Below, one piece after another: positions 1-9,518 of a stretch of 32,036 nucleotides of DNA; within the stretch, counting starts at the first letter, position 1; every line of letters begins with the position of its first letter. The stretch covers positions 1 through 32,036 of the forward strand of contig CACJPW010000008.1 of assembly GCA_902595375.1 (NCBI GenBank), read 5' to 3'. The notes below the pieces were generated by a model that saw only the letters and a list, made by a program, of their open reading frames with translations, did not search any database and had not been told where the DNA came from. The DNA comes from an uncultured Pelagibacteraceae bacterium (GTDB lineage: Bacteria > Pseudomonadota > Alphaproteobacteria > Pelagibacterales > Pelagibacteraceae). A program made the position numbers and the translations under genes.

Positions 1-1778
1 AAATTGATGATGATAATTTTGATTTATTAATTACTATTAAAAGAGGAGATCAGACAAAAATATCTAATATAAATTTCATCGGAAATGAAAATATAAGAAG
101 CAGCAGATTAAAAGATATTATTGCGAGTGAAGAAGATAAATTTTGGAAATTTTTGTCTAAAAATACTAATTTTAGTGAAAATTTAATTAACCTAGATATA
201 CGATTACTAAGAAATTATTATAAATCTCTTGGATTCTACGACGTGAAAATTAACTCCAATCTTGCCCAACTAACTAAAACAGGCAAAGCAGATTTAACTT
301 ACTCTATTGATGAAGGGAGTCGTTACACTATAAATAAAATTTCAACTAATGTTGATAAAGTATTTGATAAACAATTATTCTTTCCCCTAAAACAAACGTA
401 TCAAAAATATATAGGTGAATATTACTCTCCGTTTAAAGTTAAAAATATTTTAGAAGATTTGGATAAATTAATAGATGATAATAATTTACAGTTTGTTGAA
501 CATAATGTTCAAGAGATAATTGAAGGAAACAGTATAAATATTATTTTCAATATATTTGAGGGTAAAAAAATATTAGTAGAAAGGATAAACGTTTTAGGGA
601 ATACGATTACTAATGAAGATGTAATAAGAGGTGAACTAATTGTGGATGAAGGTGATCCTTTTACTAAGCTTAACCTTGATAAATCTGTAGCTGAAATAAA
701 AGCAAGAAATATTTTTAGAAGTGTAAACTCAAAAATTTCTGATGGAAGCGAGGAAAATCTTAAAATTATAGATATAATTGTTGAAGAGCAACCCACAGGG
801 GAAGTGAGTGCGGGTGCGGGAGTTGGTACCAGCGGAGGAAATTTTATAATTGGTGTAAAAGAAAATAATTGGCTAGGAGAAGGAAAGTCAGTCGCATTTA
901 ATTTAGAAGTAGACGAAGAGTCAATAAGAGGCTTGCTTAATTACACTGATCCAAATTACGATTTTTTAGGCAATTCCTTAAGCTACAGATTAAAAAGTGA
1001 GAAAAATGATAAACCTGATCAAGGATACGAAAATTCTGTTGTATCTGCGGGTGTAGGTACTGCTTTTGAACAGTACAAAGATGTAGTTGCCTCATTAGGA
1101 TTAGATTTAAGCTATGATGATTTACGTACTAATAGCAGTGCATCTTCTTCTTTAAAAAAACAAGAAGGAACATTTAACGAATTTTCTGGTAATTATGGAT
1201 TTAGTTACGATCAAAGAAACAGAGCATTTATGCCAACAAGCGGATCAATAGTATCGTTTGGTCAATCAATCCCTATTTATGCAGATAAATCTTCAGTTTC
1301 AAGTACATTTACAGCAAGCAAGTATAAAAGTTTAAACGATAATATTGTTGGAGCTGGTAAAATTTATCTATCAGCTGTAAATGGTCTAGGATCAGATGAT
1401 GTTAGATTGAGTAAAAGAAAATCATTGTCTGGCAAAAGACTTAGGGGCTTTGAAAGAAATAAAATTGGTCCAGTAGACGGGGCAGATCATATTGGAGGAA
1501 ATTATGCAGCTGCAGTTAATTTGGAGAGTAATTTACCTAATCTATTGCCAGATGATTTTAACACTGATATCAGTTTCTTTCTTGATTTTGGTAGTGTTTG
1601 GGGAGTTGATTACGATAAATCGCTAAACGAAAGCAATAAGCTAAGGTCTTCAACTGGGGTTGTAGCTAATTTTTTATCTCCAATAGGACCTGTGAGCTTT
1701 ATTCTTTCTCAAAATTTATCTAAAGCAGATACTGATAAGACCGAGAGTTTTACTTTTAATATAGGAACTACGTTTTAG
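1..1778 (+). CDS. bamA: BamA outer-membrane protein assembly factor (5' partial)
   Basis: Outer-membrane beta-barrel protein that, as the core of the BAM complex, inserts other barrels into the outer membrane. The reading frame is open to the left edge (first full codon at base 3), so the N-terminus, signal peptide and first POTRA repeats lie outside the window; 591 codons are visible. Visible are POTRA-type alpha/beta repeats (motifs such as INFIGNENIRSSRL and INVLGNTITNEDVIRGEL), then a C-terminal barrel starting near GEVSAGAGVGTSGG. The loop-6 RGF signature occurs as GKRLRGFERNKIGP, and the protein ends in a terminal Phe as expected for a BAM-recognised beta-signal. The stop overlaps the GTG start of skp by one base. 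A TTG at 153 is an internal codon, not a start. Confidence 0.96.
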   Translation, partial: IDDDNFDLLITIKRGDQTKISNINFIGNENIRSSRLKDIIASEEDKFWKFLSKNTNFSENLINLDIRLLRNYYKSLGFYDVKINSNLAQLTKTGKADLTYSIDEGSRYTINKISTNVDKVFDKQLFFPLKQTYQKYIGEYYSPFKVKNILEDLDKLIDDNNLQFVEHNVQEIIEGNSINIIFNIFEGKKILVERINVLGNTITNEDVIRGELIVDEGDPFTKLNLDKSVAEIKARNIFRSVNSKISDGSEENLKIIDIIVEEQPTGEVSAGAGVGTSGGNFIIGVKENNWLGEGKSVAFNLEVDEESIRGLLNYTDPNYDFLGNSLSYRLKSEKNDKPDQGYENSVVSAGVGTAFEQYKDVVASLGLDLSYDDLRTNSSASSSLKKQEGTFNEFSGNYGFSYDQRNRAFMPTSGSIVSFGQSIPIYADKSSVSSTFTASKYKSLNDNIVGAGKIYLSAVNGLGSDDVRLSKRKSLSGKRLRGFERNKIGPVDGADHIGGNYAAAVNLESNLPNLLPDDFNTDISFFLDFGSVWGVDYDKSLNESNKLRSSTGVVANFLSPIGPVSFILSQNLSKADTDKTESFTFNIGTTF

Positions 1779-2305
1779 TGTATAATTCGATAAAAAAATT
1801 AAATTTAGTATTAATTATTCTTTTGTCTTTACAAGTCAATGCATTAGCAGAAATACCCTACTTTTTAGATTTTAAATATATTCTTAATGAAAGCGATGCA
1901 GGTAAAAAAGCTCAAAAATTTCTTAAAAATAAATTAGAAAAAGGAATAAAAGAACAGAAGGCCAAAGAAAAAAAATTACAAGATGAAGAAAAAAAGATAA
2001 TTCAACAAAAAAAAGTTATTTCTTCTGAGGAATATAAAAAAAAAGTCGGCGAACTTAGAAAAAAAGTTTCCCAATTGCAAAAAGAAAGAAATTCACTTAT
2101 TGAAAGTGTTTCAAAACAAAAAAATAAAGCCAGACAAGAGTTATTAAAAAATTTAAATCCAATTATCAAGGATTACATGAATGAAAAAAAGATTAGGATG
2201 GTGGTTGATAAAAAAAGTCTCTTATTAGCTGACGAAAAATTAGATATTACAAATGATATTATAAATCTGCTTAATAAAAAGCTTAAATCTATTAGTTTAA
2301 ATTAA
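1778..2305 (+). CDS. skp: Skp/OmpH-family periplasmic chaperone
   Basis: Periplasmic holdase that carries unfolded outer-membrane proteins to BamA. The 175-residue product begins at a GTG that shares its first base with the bamA stop. A signal peptide is evident: basic MYNSIKKL, a hydrophobic core, and cleavage expected after NALA. The mature part is a long Lys/Glu/Gln-rich helix (about residues 45-130) typical of the Skp tentacles, with little else recognisable. Length matches Skp/OmpH proteins (about 160-180 residues). Its position directly between bamA and lpxD is the usual one in Gram-negative bacteria and supports the call more than the low-complexity sequence does. Confidence 0.88.
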   Translation: MYNSIKKLNLVLIILLSLQVNALAEIPYFLDFKYILNESDAGKKAQKFLKNKLEKGIKEQKAKEKKLQDEEKKIIQQKKVISSEEYKKKVGELRKKVSQLQKERNSLIESVSKQKNKARQELLKNLNPIIKDYMNEKKIRMVVDKKSLLLADEKLDITNDIINLLNKKLKSISLN

Positions 2306-2309
2306 TTTG

Positions 2310-3269
2310 ATGAATTCAAATATTTTTTTCACGAAAAAAAATATAAAGATAAGTAAAATTTTTAATAATATTAATAAAAAAAAAGATTTTATTATTAATG
2401 AAGTCAAACCTTTACATAATTCAAAAAAAAATGATTTAACCTTTTTCGATTCAATTAAATATAAAGATTTAGCAGTTCAAACCAAGGCATCTGCGTGTAT
2501 CACAACAGAAAAATTAAAAGAATTTTTGCCAAACACTACTGAGAAAATCGTTGTAAAAAATGTGCTTTACGAGTTAGCAAAAGCTTTAAAACAAATTTAT
2601 CCAAATGCTGATATTGATTTTCCTGATCTTAGTTTGAAAAAACCAGTATTTAATAATTTCAAGTCTGTTAAATTCGGTAATAATGTTTTAATTGGCAAAA
2701 ATGTAAAAATTGGTAAAAATAGCATAGTTGGATCCAACACAATAATTGAAAAAAGCGTAATCATCGGAAAAAACTGTGTCTTTGGATCTAACTGTATTAT
2801 TAAAAATACGATAATTGGTAACAACGTTGTGATACAGGATAATTGTAAAATAGGTCAAAAAGGTTTTGGGTTTATTCCTTTGGCTAAATCTAATTTTAAG
2901 TTTCCACATATAGGTAAAGTTTTAATAGACGACCATGTAGAAATAGCCTCCGGATGCACTATTGATAGAGGATCAGTTGACAATACATCAATTGGGTCTA
3001 ATACCTACATTGATAATCAAGTACACATAGCTCATAATGTCAAAATAGGATCTAACTGTATGATAGCTGGTCAAGTGGGATTTGCAGGAAGTTCTAAAAT
3101 AGGGAATAAAGTTTCAATAGGTGGACAGGCAGGAATATCTGGTCATCTCAGAATTGGAAATAATGTTAAAATTGGAGGCGGGAGCGGAGTTGTAAAAGAT
3201 ATTGAAGATAATCAAATGGTAATGGGATACCCAGCTGTTCCTCTAAAAGAATTTTTGAAAAAAAAATGA
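2310..3269 (+). CDS. lpxD: UDP-3-O-acylglucosamine N-acyltransferase LpxD
   Basis: Transfers a 3-hydroxyacyl group from ACP to the 2-amino group of UDP-3-O-acylglucosamine in lipid A synthesis, in the cytoplasm. The N-terminal uridine-binding domain (about residues 1-110) is followed by many left-handed beta-helix hexapeptide repeats of the I/V-G-x-N type (about 115-300). The motif [12 protein letters not shown] places the catalytic histidine at about residue 242, matching E. coli His239. The ATG at 2310 is chosen over the TTG immediately upstream at 2307. The stop overlaps the fabZ start as ATGA, indicating translational coupling. Length (319 residues) is slightly short of the usual 330-350. 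Confidence 0.95.
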   Translation: MNSNIFFTKKNIKISKIFNNINKKKDFIINEVKPLHNSKKNDLTFFDSIKYKDLAVQTKASACITTEKLKEFLPNTTEKIVVKNVLYELAKALKQIYPNADIDFPDLSLKKPVFNNFKSVKFGNNVLIGKNVKIGKNSIVGSNTIIEKSVIIGKNCVFGSNCIIKNTIIGNNVVIQDNCKIGQKGFGFIPLAKSNFKFPHIGKVLIDDHVEIASGCTIDRGSVDNTSIGSNTYIDNQVHIAHNVKIGSNCMIAGQVGFAGSSKIGNKVSIGGQAGISGHLRIGNNVKIGGGSGVVKDIEDNQMVMGYPAVPLKEFLKKK

Positions 3270-3727
3270 GTGAAAACGAAATAGATAAAAAAAAAATTGA
3301 GAGCTTGTTGCCGCATCGAGAGCCCATGTTATTAATTGATAAATTAATTAACATTGTTCCTTTAAAATCAGCAACTGCTGTTATGCAAGTAAAAAAAGAT
3401 AGTTTTTATGTACAAGGTCATTTTCCTGGGCAACCAGTTATGCCAGGAGTATTAATTGTAGAAGCTTTCGGCCAAGCCGCTGCTGCTTTGACAGCACATG
3501 GTATTAATCCAAAAGAATATGAAAATAAACTCGTTTTTTTGATGAGTGTTGACAAAGCAAGATTTAGAAATCCTGTTATACCTAATTGTGAATTACACTT
3601 AGAGATAGAAGCTGTAAGATCTCACGGTAGAGTTTGGAAGTACAAGGGCACTGCAAAAGTTGACGGAAAAAGAATGGCAGATGCAGAGTGGTCAGCCACA
3701 ATAGTTGATAAAAACAATGATACATAA
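3266..3727 (+). CDS. fabZ: 3-hydroxyacyl-[ACP] dehydratase FabZ
   Basis: Dehydrates 3-hydroxyacyl-ACP in fatty acid elongation and thereby competes with LpxA/LpxD for the same hydroxyacyl-ACP pool. The hot-dog fold signature is complete: [12 protein letters not shown] near residues 14-25, and [17 protein letters not shown] with catalytic His52 and Glu66. At 153 residues it has the family length. It overlaps lpxD by four bases and lpxA by eleven, as in the conserved lpxD-fabZ-lpxA block. Confidence 0.97.
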   Translation: MSENEIDKKKIESLLPHREPMLLIDKLINIVPLKSATAVMQVKKDSFYVQGHFPGQPVMPGVLIVEAFGQAAAALTAHGINPKEYENKLVFLMSVDKARFRNPVIPNCELHLEIEAVRSHGRVWKYKGTAKVDGKRMADAEWSATIVDKNNDT

Positions 3728-4496
3728 TTCAAGTGTAATAGATAAAAAGGCTAAAATTTCGAAGAACGTAAAAATCGGACCGTTTTGTTTTATAGGACCG
3801 AATGTAGAATTAGCAGAGAATGTAGAATTAGTATCAAATGTTCACATTGAGGGAAGTACATCAGTCGGATCTAATACAAAAATATTTCCATTTGCAAGTA
3901 TAGGAACACAACCTCAAGATCTAAAATTTAAAGGGGAGAAAACTTTTCTAGAAATTGGAAAAAATAATTTAATTCGAGAATACGTAACTATTAATCCTGG
4001 AACTGCAGGTGGAGGCTCAAAAACAATAATCGGTGATAATTGTTTATTTATGATTTCATCACATATTGCTCATGATTGTATGATTGGAAACAATGTGATT
4101 ATAGCAAACAATGTACCTCTAGGAGGACACGTTACAATTGAAGACTCGGTTGTTATAGGTGGAAACTCCGCAGTCCAACAATTTACAAGAATCGGTAGAC
4201 TAGCCATGATCGGTGGAATGACTGGCGTGCTCAAGGACGTAATTCCGTTTGGTTTATCAATAGGTAATAGAAATTATTTACAAGGTCTAAATTTAATTGG
4301 TTTACGAAGACAAAAATACGACAATCAAAAAATTATGGGATTAGATAAAGCTTTTAAAGATATATTCGCCTCTAAAAATCTTCATGAAAATTTAAGCAAA
4401 ATTAATGGTGAATATAAAGATAATGAATTAGTAAGTGAAGTTATTAAATTTATAGAAAAAGACAAAAAAAGACCAATTTGTTCACCACTTAGTTAA
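3717..4496 (+). CDS. lpxA: UDP-N-acetylglucosamine O-acyltransferase LpxA
   Basis: First committed-pathway acyltransferase of lipid A: adds a 3-hydroxyacyl chain from ACP to the 3-OH of UDP-GlcNAc. The start at 3717 gives the usual N-terminus MIHNSSVID; an in-frame TTG at 3705 would add four residues and is less likely. Left-handed beta-helix hexapeptides span about residues 1-190, and ISSHIAHDCMIGNN contains His119, corresponding to E. coli catalytic His125. A helical C-terminal domain follows. The 259-residue length is normal. The start lies inside the fabZ 3' end. Confidence 0.96.
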   Translation: MIHNSSVIDKKAKISKNVKIGPFCFIGPNVELAENVELVSNVHIEGSTSVGSNTKIFPFASIGTQPQDLKFKGEKTFLEIGKNNLIREYVTINPGTAGGGSKTIIGDNCLFMISSHIAHDCMIGNNVIIANNVPLGGHVTIEDSVVIGGNSAVQQFTRIGRLAMIGGMTGVLKDVIPFGLSIGNRNYLQGLNLIGLRRQKYDNQKIMGLDKAFKDIFASKNLHENLSKINGEYKDNELVSEVIKFIEKDKKRPICSPLS

Positions 4497-4503
4497 AATA
4501 TTT

Positions 4504-5295
4504 ATGATTGGGTTAATTTTTGGAGAAACAGAATTTCCAAAATATATATTAAAAAAAGTTAAAAGAAAAAGTAAATATTTAATTATAGACTTAACAAAAA
4601 AAAAGATTTTTAAAAAAGATAGAAATTCCCATGCTGTATCTATTGGTCAATTCGGCAAAATAATTTCTATACTTAAATCTAAAAATTGTAAAAAAGTTTT
4701 ATTTGCAGGAAAAGTTACAAAACCGAGTTTCAAATCTATAAAATTAGATTTTAAAGGGATTTATTATATGCCAAAAATTATAAAAAGTTCGAAATTAGGG
4801 GATGCAGCAATCTTAAAACAAATTATAAATATTTTAAAAAAAGAAAAAATTCAAACTGTGAGTTCAAACAAATTTACTCCTGAAATAAGTTTGCCTAAAG
4901 GAAATTACACAACAGCTAAACCAAATGCTTCAGATACAAAAGATATTCTTTGTGGGCAAAAAGCTCTTAAAAAGTCTGGTAATTTCTCATTTACCCAGGG
5001 TGCTATTTGTAGAAATAATAAAATCTTAGCAATTGAGGAAAGTGGCGGAACACAAAAAATGATTAAAAAAGTGAAAAAGATAAGTAAATTCCCTAATGGA
5101 GTTTTGATAAAATTCCCAAAAAAAAGACAAGATTTAAGAGTCGATCTTCCAACCGTAGGATTAGAAACTTTGAAACAGTGTAAAACGGCCGGACTTAAAG
5201 GAATAGTTCTTAAACATAAATTAAATATTTTTTTAAATAAAAGGCAAAGTGTCAAATACGCAAATAGAAATAAAATGTTTATTCTTATCAAATGA
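4504..5295 (+). CDS. lpxI: UDP-2,3-diacylglucosamine pyrophosphatase LpxI (DUF1009)
   Basis: Hydrolyses UDP-2,3-diacylglucosamine to lipid X and UMP, the step done by LpxH in gammaproteobacteria; LpxI is the unrelated enzyme typical of alphaproteobacteria. The 263-residue protein starts MIGLIFGETEFP and carries IGQFGKIISILK and VLFAGKVTKPSF in the N-terminal domain, with a C-terminal domain containing KFPNGVLIKFPKKRQD and LRVDLPTVGLETL. These resemble LpxI, though the protein is Lys-rich and diverged. Its position between lpxA and lpxB fills the pathway gap. Its stop overlaps the next start as ATGA. Confidence 0.9.
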   Translation: MIGLIFGETEFPKYILKKVKRKSKYLIIDLTKKKIFKKDRNSHAVSIGQFGKIISILKSKNCKKVLFAGKVTKPSFKSIKLDFKGIYYMPKIIKSSKLGDAAILKQIINILKKEKIQTVSSNKFTPEISLPKGNYTTAKPNASDTKDILCGQKALKKSGNFSFTQGAICRNNKILAIEESGGTQKMIKKVKKISKFPNGVLIKFPKKRQDLRVDLPTVGLETLKQCKTAGLKGIVLKHKLNIFLNKRQSVKYANRNKMFILIK

Positions 5296-6347
5296 AAAAA
5301 CTACTTATAATTTTTCTTTTATTTTTCACAAATTTAAATGCTGATGACTTTAAACTAGAGAAAATTATTGAAGGGTTTGATAAACCTTGGAGTTTATCAT
5401 TTATAGATTATCAAAATTTATTGATTACAGAAAAACCTGGAAATATAAAATTTGTAAATTTAAAAGAAAAAATAATAAAAGATATAAGTCATAATCTAAA
5501 AATCCTAGAAGATGGTCAGGGAGGATTGTTAGATATACTTCACAAAGACAGCACCGTATTTGTGTCATACTCTGAAAATAGATCAAATGGAATGTCCAGC
5601 ACTTCTGTAGCAAGAGCAAAACTTAATACTGAGAAACTTACTTTTAAAAATATCTTTCAAGCCCAGCCTCCTATAAATTCTGGATATCATTTTGGATCTA
5701 GACTAGTAATAAAAAATAAACATTTGTATGTGACCGCTGGAGAAAGAGGCCAGGGGATGATCGCCCAAGATTTTACTAAACATCCTGGAAGCATTATAAG
5801 AATAAATTTGGATGGATCGATACCAAAAGATAATCCAAAATTTATTAATAAAAAAGATTGGCTACCTGAAATTTACCAAATTGGTGTTAGAAATCCTCAA
5901 GGAATGTCCCTTTCACCTTTTGATAATAAGATATATTTAACTAATCATGGCGCAAGAGGCGGCGATTGGTTTGGAACAGCAAATTTTGGAGAAAACTACG
6001 GTTGGAAGATTTTAGGTTGGGGAGGAACTAACTACTCTGGAACTAAAATCGGTCCTAAGTGGAAGCCTGGTTTTACAAAAGCAATAAAGTATTGGGTACC
6101 ATCAATAGCTGTGAGTGCTATGACAATTTATAAAGGTGAAACATTTAAAGAATGGAACGGTGAAGCTTTGATTACTTCTCTTAAAGACCAATCTTTAAGA
6201 AAAATAAAATTTAATAAATCAAAATTTATAAAAGAAGAAATTATATTCAAAGGTAATATAGGAAGAATAAGAGATATCAAAATACATGAGAGCGGGGATC
6301 TTTATTTGCTATCTGACAAGGGCGAACTTTGGAGAATGTATAAGTGA
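5292..6347 (+). CDS. Secreted PQQ-dependent sugar dehydrogenase (sorbosone/aldose dehydrogenase-like)
   Basis: Probable periplasmic oxidoreductase of the soluble glucose/sorbosone dehydrogenase beta-propeller family, which oxidises aldose sugars with PQQ. A signal peptide is clear (MKKLLIIFLLFFTNLNA, cleavage after LNA). Family landmarks appear in order: GFDKPWSLSFI near the mature N-terminus, GGLLDILHKD, SGYHFGSRLVI with the likely catalytic His, AGERGQGMIAQDF and PGSIIRINLDGSIP, YQIGVRNPQGMSLSP, and LTNHGARGGDWFG. At 351 residues it has the usual length. It overlaps lpxI and lpxB by four bases each, so it is co-translated with lipid A genes although no lipid A role is known. PQQ use and substrate are inferred from the family. 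Confidence 0.85.
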   Translation: MKKLLIIFLLFFTNLNADDFKLEKIIEGFDKPWSLSFIDYQNLLITEKPGNIKFVNLKEKIIKDISHNLKILEDGQGGLLDILHKDSTVFVSYSENRSNGMSSTSVARAKLNTEKLTFKNIFQAQPPINSGYHFGSRLVIKNKHLYVTAGERGQGMIAQDFTKHPGSIIRINLDGSIPKDNPKFINKKDWLPEIYQIGVRNPQGMSLSPFDNKIYLTNHGARGGDWFGTANFGENYGWKILGWGGTNYSGTKIGPKWKPGFTKAIKYWVPSIAVSAMTIYKGETFKEWNGEALITSLKDQSLRKIKFNKSKFIKEEIIFKGNIGRIRDIKIHESGDLYLLSDKGELWRMYK

Positions 6348-7474
6348 AAAAGATATTTATTCTTACGGGTGAACCATCAGGAGACAAACTAGCATCAAAA
6401 GTAATTCAAGAACTAAAAAAAGATAATTCAGAAATTGAATATTTAAGTGTCGGAGGTGAAAATTTAAAAGCTTTAGGTATAAAATCAATTTATGATTTAA
6501 AGGAGATTACCTACTTAGGTTTTACAAATGTTTTAAAAAATATTTTCAAAATTAATAGAAAAATTAATGATACAGTAAAGGCTATCAAAGATTTTAAGCC
6601 AGATATATTGTTCACAGTTGACAGCCCCGATTTCACTTTAAGAGTCGCTGAGCGTTTAAAAAAACAAGATCCAAAGATAAAAACTGTTCATTATGTTGCA
6701 CCCCAAGTTTGGGTTTGGAGAGAAGGAAGGGTTAAGAAAATTAAGAAGTTTATTGATCATATATTATTATTGTTTAATTTTGAAAAACCGTATTTTGATA
6801 AAGAGAATATGAGCAATGAATTTGTGGGCCATCCCTTATTAGATGAGTCTTCTGAAGGTAAAATTGACATCAATCAAATATTTGAAAAAAATAAAGCTTT
6901 AATATCAATTTTTCCAGGAAGTAGAATATCTGAAATTGATGTCTTAATGCCCATCCTTTTAGATTTTATAAAATTAATGAATAAAAATTACCAAGATTTT
7001 ATTTATATATTTCATTCGACAAAACAACATTATGATTTAATTCAATCTTATGTAAAATCTCAAAATATAAGTAATTGTGAAATTATTAGTGATGATAAAA
7101 TAAAGTCTCACACTCTTAAGAAGTCTGTATTTGCAGTTGCTAAATCTGGAACAGTCTCACTTGAAATTTGCAAATCTAAAGTTCCTTCGATCATTCTATA
7201 TAAAATGAATTTTTTAAATTATTTGATTGTAAGGACTTTAGTAAAAGTTAAATTTGCCAATATTATTAATATTGCTGCAGGTAAAGAGGTAATACCCGAA
7301 TTACTTCAATCTAAGTGTAATCCAAAAGATTTATTTAAATCTGTAAGTTCTTTTATTGATGACCCAAATAAGATTAAGGAGCAGGTTGAAAAGACTCAAT
7401 TAATCCTAAATACATTTAAAACTGATATTTCCTCCTCAACACTTGCTAGTAGAGCTTTAATTAAATATTTATAA
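6344..7474 (+). CDS. lpxB: Lipid-A-disaccharide synthase LpxB
   Basis: Membrane-associated glycosyltransferase (GT19) that joins lipid X to UDP-2,3-diacylglucosamine to make lipid A disaccharide. The start is a GTG overlapping the preceding stop. Recognisable motifs include TGEPSGDKLA at the N-terminus, VDSPDFTLRVAERLKK, HYVAPQVWVWREGR, FVGHPLLDE, SIFPGSRISEI and AVAKSGTVSLEI, plus the late hydrophobic stretch NYLIVRTLVKVKFANIINI. At 376 residues it is full length. It is the last gene of the plus-strand operon; the next gene converges on it with one base between the stop codons and no visible hairpin terminator. Confidence 0.96.
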   Translation: MKKIFILTGEPSGDKLASKVIQELKKDNSEIEYLSVGGENLKALGIKSIYDLKEITYLGFTNVLKNIFKINRKINDTVKAIKDFKPDILFTVDSPDFTLRVAERLKKQDPKIKTVHYVAPQVWVWREGRVKKIKKFIDHILLLFNFEKPYFDKENMSNEFVGHPLLDESSEGKIDINQIFEKNKALISIFPGSRISEIDVLMPILLDFIKLMNKNYQDFIYIFHSTKQHYDLIQSYVKSQNISNCEIISDDKIKSHTLKKSVFAVAKSGTVSLEICKSKVPSIILYKMNFLNYLIVRTLVKVKFANIINIAAGKEVIPELLQSKCNPKDLFKSVSSFIDDPNKIKEQVEKTQLILNTFKTDISSSTLASRALIKYL

Positions 7475-7475
7475 A

Positions 7476-8387
7476 TTACTGGTACTTTGCTTTTTTCAAC
7501 GCCTCAGCACATATTTTTTGGGTTAATATTGCTTCGTTCATCAAGAGATTATTTTTGTTTTCAATAAATTTTTTTAAACATTCTAAGTATGAATTTCTGT
7601 GTCGTACAGAAAAGTCATTATATAATGTCTCTTTGTTAGAAAAATCGTCAGAGTCTAGTGAAAATTTTTCACCATGCACTTTAATTTTTTCAAAATTTCC
7701 AAATCTACATTTTCTACTAAATATTATTTCAACGACTATTCCATTCTTGAGTTTTAGATTAACTAATGCATCTGAGAAATCTCCTTTATTCAAGAAATCC
7801 TCAGTACTAATTGATTTTGAAATTACCACCATTTTTTCTGGTTTCGAATTACTCAACCAACAAGCTAAATCAAAAAAATGAAATCCTTTATCAAAAAAAA
7901 GGCCTCCATTCCTAATTGATAAATCAACATTATGGTTAGCCGATCTAGATATTATTTGGATATAATTAATTCTTTTTTTGTTAACTTTCTTTTTTAATGC
8001 AACATACTCCTTGGCAAATCTACGATTTAAACCAGCACAAAATTTAATTTTATGTTTCTTTATTAAGTTTTTGAGTGTATCAAGTTTATTATTATTATTT
8101 GTAATTGGTTTTTCACAATAGATCATTTTCTTAAATTTTATCAATTTATTTATATAAAAATCATGAGTGGTTGTAGGTGATGCAATTACAAATAGTTCTA
8201 TATCTTTTTTTTTCAATATATTATTGAAATCTCTAGAAGTCTTACATTTAAATTTTTTAGATAGCCTTTTGCTAAGATTGTAATTTTTATCAAAAATATA
8301 ATTTAATGAAGTATTTTTTATTTTCTTTAAACTTTCACAATGAATTATACCTACTTTTGATAACCCTATCACACAGGATTTTATCAT
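7476..8387 (-). CDS. Gfo/Idh/MocA-family oxidoreductase (paralogue A)
   Basis: NAD(P)-dependent dehydrogenase of the glucose-fructose oxidoreductase/inositol dehydrogenase superfamily; substrate unknown. The N-terminal Rossmann fold is degenerate: CVIGLSKVGIIHCESL has Gly-Leu-Ser-Lys-Val-Gly instead of a clean GxGxxG. Family hallmarks that are present are VIASPTTTHDFYI, YCEKPI with the conserved lysine, and GGLFFDKGFHFFDLACWL carrying the active-site His. At 303 residues it is shorter than its two neighbours. It is the last gene of the long minus-strand operon, starting directly after the adjacent stop codon. Its very high Lys/Asn content and lower G+C set it apart from the catabolic genes upstream. 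Confidence 0.83.
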   Translation of the reverse strand: MIKSCVIGLSKVGIIHCESLKKIKNTSLNYIFDKNYNLSKRLSKKFKCKTSRDFNNILKKKDIELFVIASPTTTHDFYINKLIKFKKMIYCEKPITNNNNKLDTLKNLIKKHKIKFCAGLNRRFAKEYVALKKKVNKKRINYIQIISRSANHNVDLSIRNGGLFFDKGFHFFDLACWLSNSKPEKMVVISKSISTEDFLNKGDFSDALVNLKLKNGIVVEIIFSRKCRFGNFEKIKVHGEKFSLDSDDFSNKETLYNDFSVRHRNSYLECLKKFIENKNNLLMNEAILTQKICAEALKKAKYQ

Positions 8388-9518
8388 TTAAAAAGCTACC
8401 CACTTTTTCTTGGAAGATGACTTTACACATCCGTCTATAAATCTTGCTGTAAGCAAACCCTCATATGCAGTTGGAAAATAAAACCTTTTCTTGCTATTTT
8501 TTGAATTAATTTTTATTGCAATTTCTTTATACAAATTAGAAAAAGCACTCAAATATCCCTCAGGATGACCGTATTTTATTCTCGAAAAGTTTTTTGAGAA
8601 ACCACTTTCATTGAAACCTCTTTCTAAAACTTTTGTAGCCCCATTAGCAGCATTATATTTTAAATAGTTGGGATCATTCTGCACCCACTCTAAACTTCCT
8701 AATGTACCAAATATTCTTATTCGTAATCCATAAACACCCCCTTTAGCAGTAGTTGATGCCCAAAATAAACCCTTTGCTCCATTCTCGTAATTTATGAAAA
8801 CTTGAGCGTTTGTATCAAATTTAATTTTTTTTGAGTATTGCTTGATATCTGCAAATAAGCTTTTTCCTTTAAGACCAGTAATATAATTACATAAATGATA
8901 TGCATGAGATCCTATTTCATTAAGCACAGTAGAAACTCCAGCTATTTTTTTATCTAATTTCCATTTAAATATTTTTTTTGCAGAACCCGGGGTAACTTTT
9001 TTACCGTTAGACCAATCCTGAACATATTCGACGTTAATATATTCAATATTTCCAAGCTTCTTATCTTCTACTAATTTTTTAGCATGTCTTACCATTGGGT
9101 AGGCTGAATAATTATGTGTGAGTCCGTAAACAATCTTTTTATTGCTTTTAATTGTTTTATAAAGTTTTTTAGCTTGAGGTAGAGAACCTGCAAATGGTTT
9201 ATCAGATATTACATGAATGTTATTTTTAATGAATAATTCCGCTATTTCTTGATGACTCCCAGGGGGTGTCATAATCGCTACTACATCGATACCATTATTA
9301 ATTTTTTTTTCAGAATAGCAAAGATCTTTATAATTTTTATAACACCTATTTTTTTTTATTCCTATACTTGTCCCAAAAGATTGATTGATTTTATAATTTC
9401 TTGAAAAAACTCCAGCTACAATTTCATATTTATCATCGAATCTTGACGCTATTCTATGTACATGACCAATCCAAGATCCAGGGCCACCACCAATGATACC
9501 AAGTTTAAGTCTTTTCAT
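8388..9518 (-). CDS. Gfo/Idh/MocA-family oxidoreductase (paralogue B, GGGPGxxIGxVHR type)
   Basis: NAD(P)-dependent sugar or cyclitol dehydrogenase candidate, 376 residues. It belongs to the subgroup whose nucleotide loop reads LGIIGGGPGSWIGHVHRIA and whose catalytic loop reads VISDKPFAGSLPQAKKL, with DKP where most members have EKP. STVLNEIGSHAYHLCNYI supplies the expected active-site His. FGTLGSLEWVQNDPNYL is typical of the C-terminal substrate-binding sheet. The start overlaps the preceding stop by one base (TAATG). It is clearly not a recent duplicate of its neighbours, since the loops belong to different subfamilies. Substrate cannot be read from sequence. Confidence 0.88.
   Translation of the reverse strand: MKRLKLGIIGGGPGSWIGHVHRIASRFDDKYEIVAGVFSRNYKINQSFGTSIGIKKNRCYKNYKDLCYSEKKINNGIDVVAIMTPPGSHQEIAELFIKNNIHVISDKPFAGSLPQAKKLYKTIKSNKKIVYGLTHNYSAYPMVRHAKKLVEDKKLGNIEYINVEYVQDWSNGKKVTPGSAKKIFKWKLDKKIAGVSTVLNEIGSHAYHLCNYITGLKGKSLFADIKQYSKKIKFDTNAQVFINYENGAKGLFWASTTAKGGVYGLRIRIFGTLGSLEWVQNDPNYLKYNAANGATKVLERGFNESGFSKNFSRIKYGHPEGYLSAFSNLYKEIAIKINSKNSKKRFYFPTAYEGLLTARFIDGCVKSSSKKKWVAF

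Noticed and set aside
509..796. 95-codon open frame antisense to bamA
   Set aside because: Ser/Ile/Phe-rich product typical of antisense frames in AT-rich genes; bamA coding is certain here.
4905..5291. 128-codon open frame on the minus strand inside lpxI
   Set aside because: It is fully antisense to a well-supported gene and its Phe/Leu-rich translation is the mirror of Lys-rich codons; no own ribosome-binding site or known motif.
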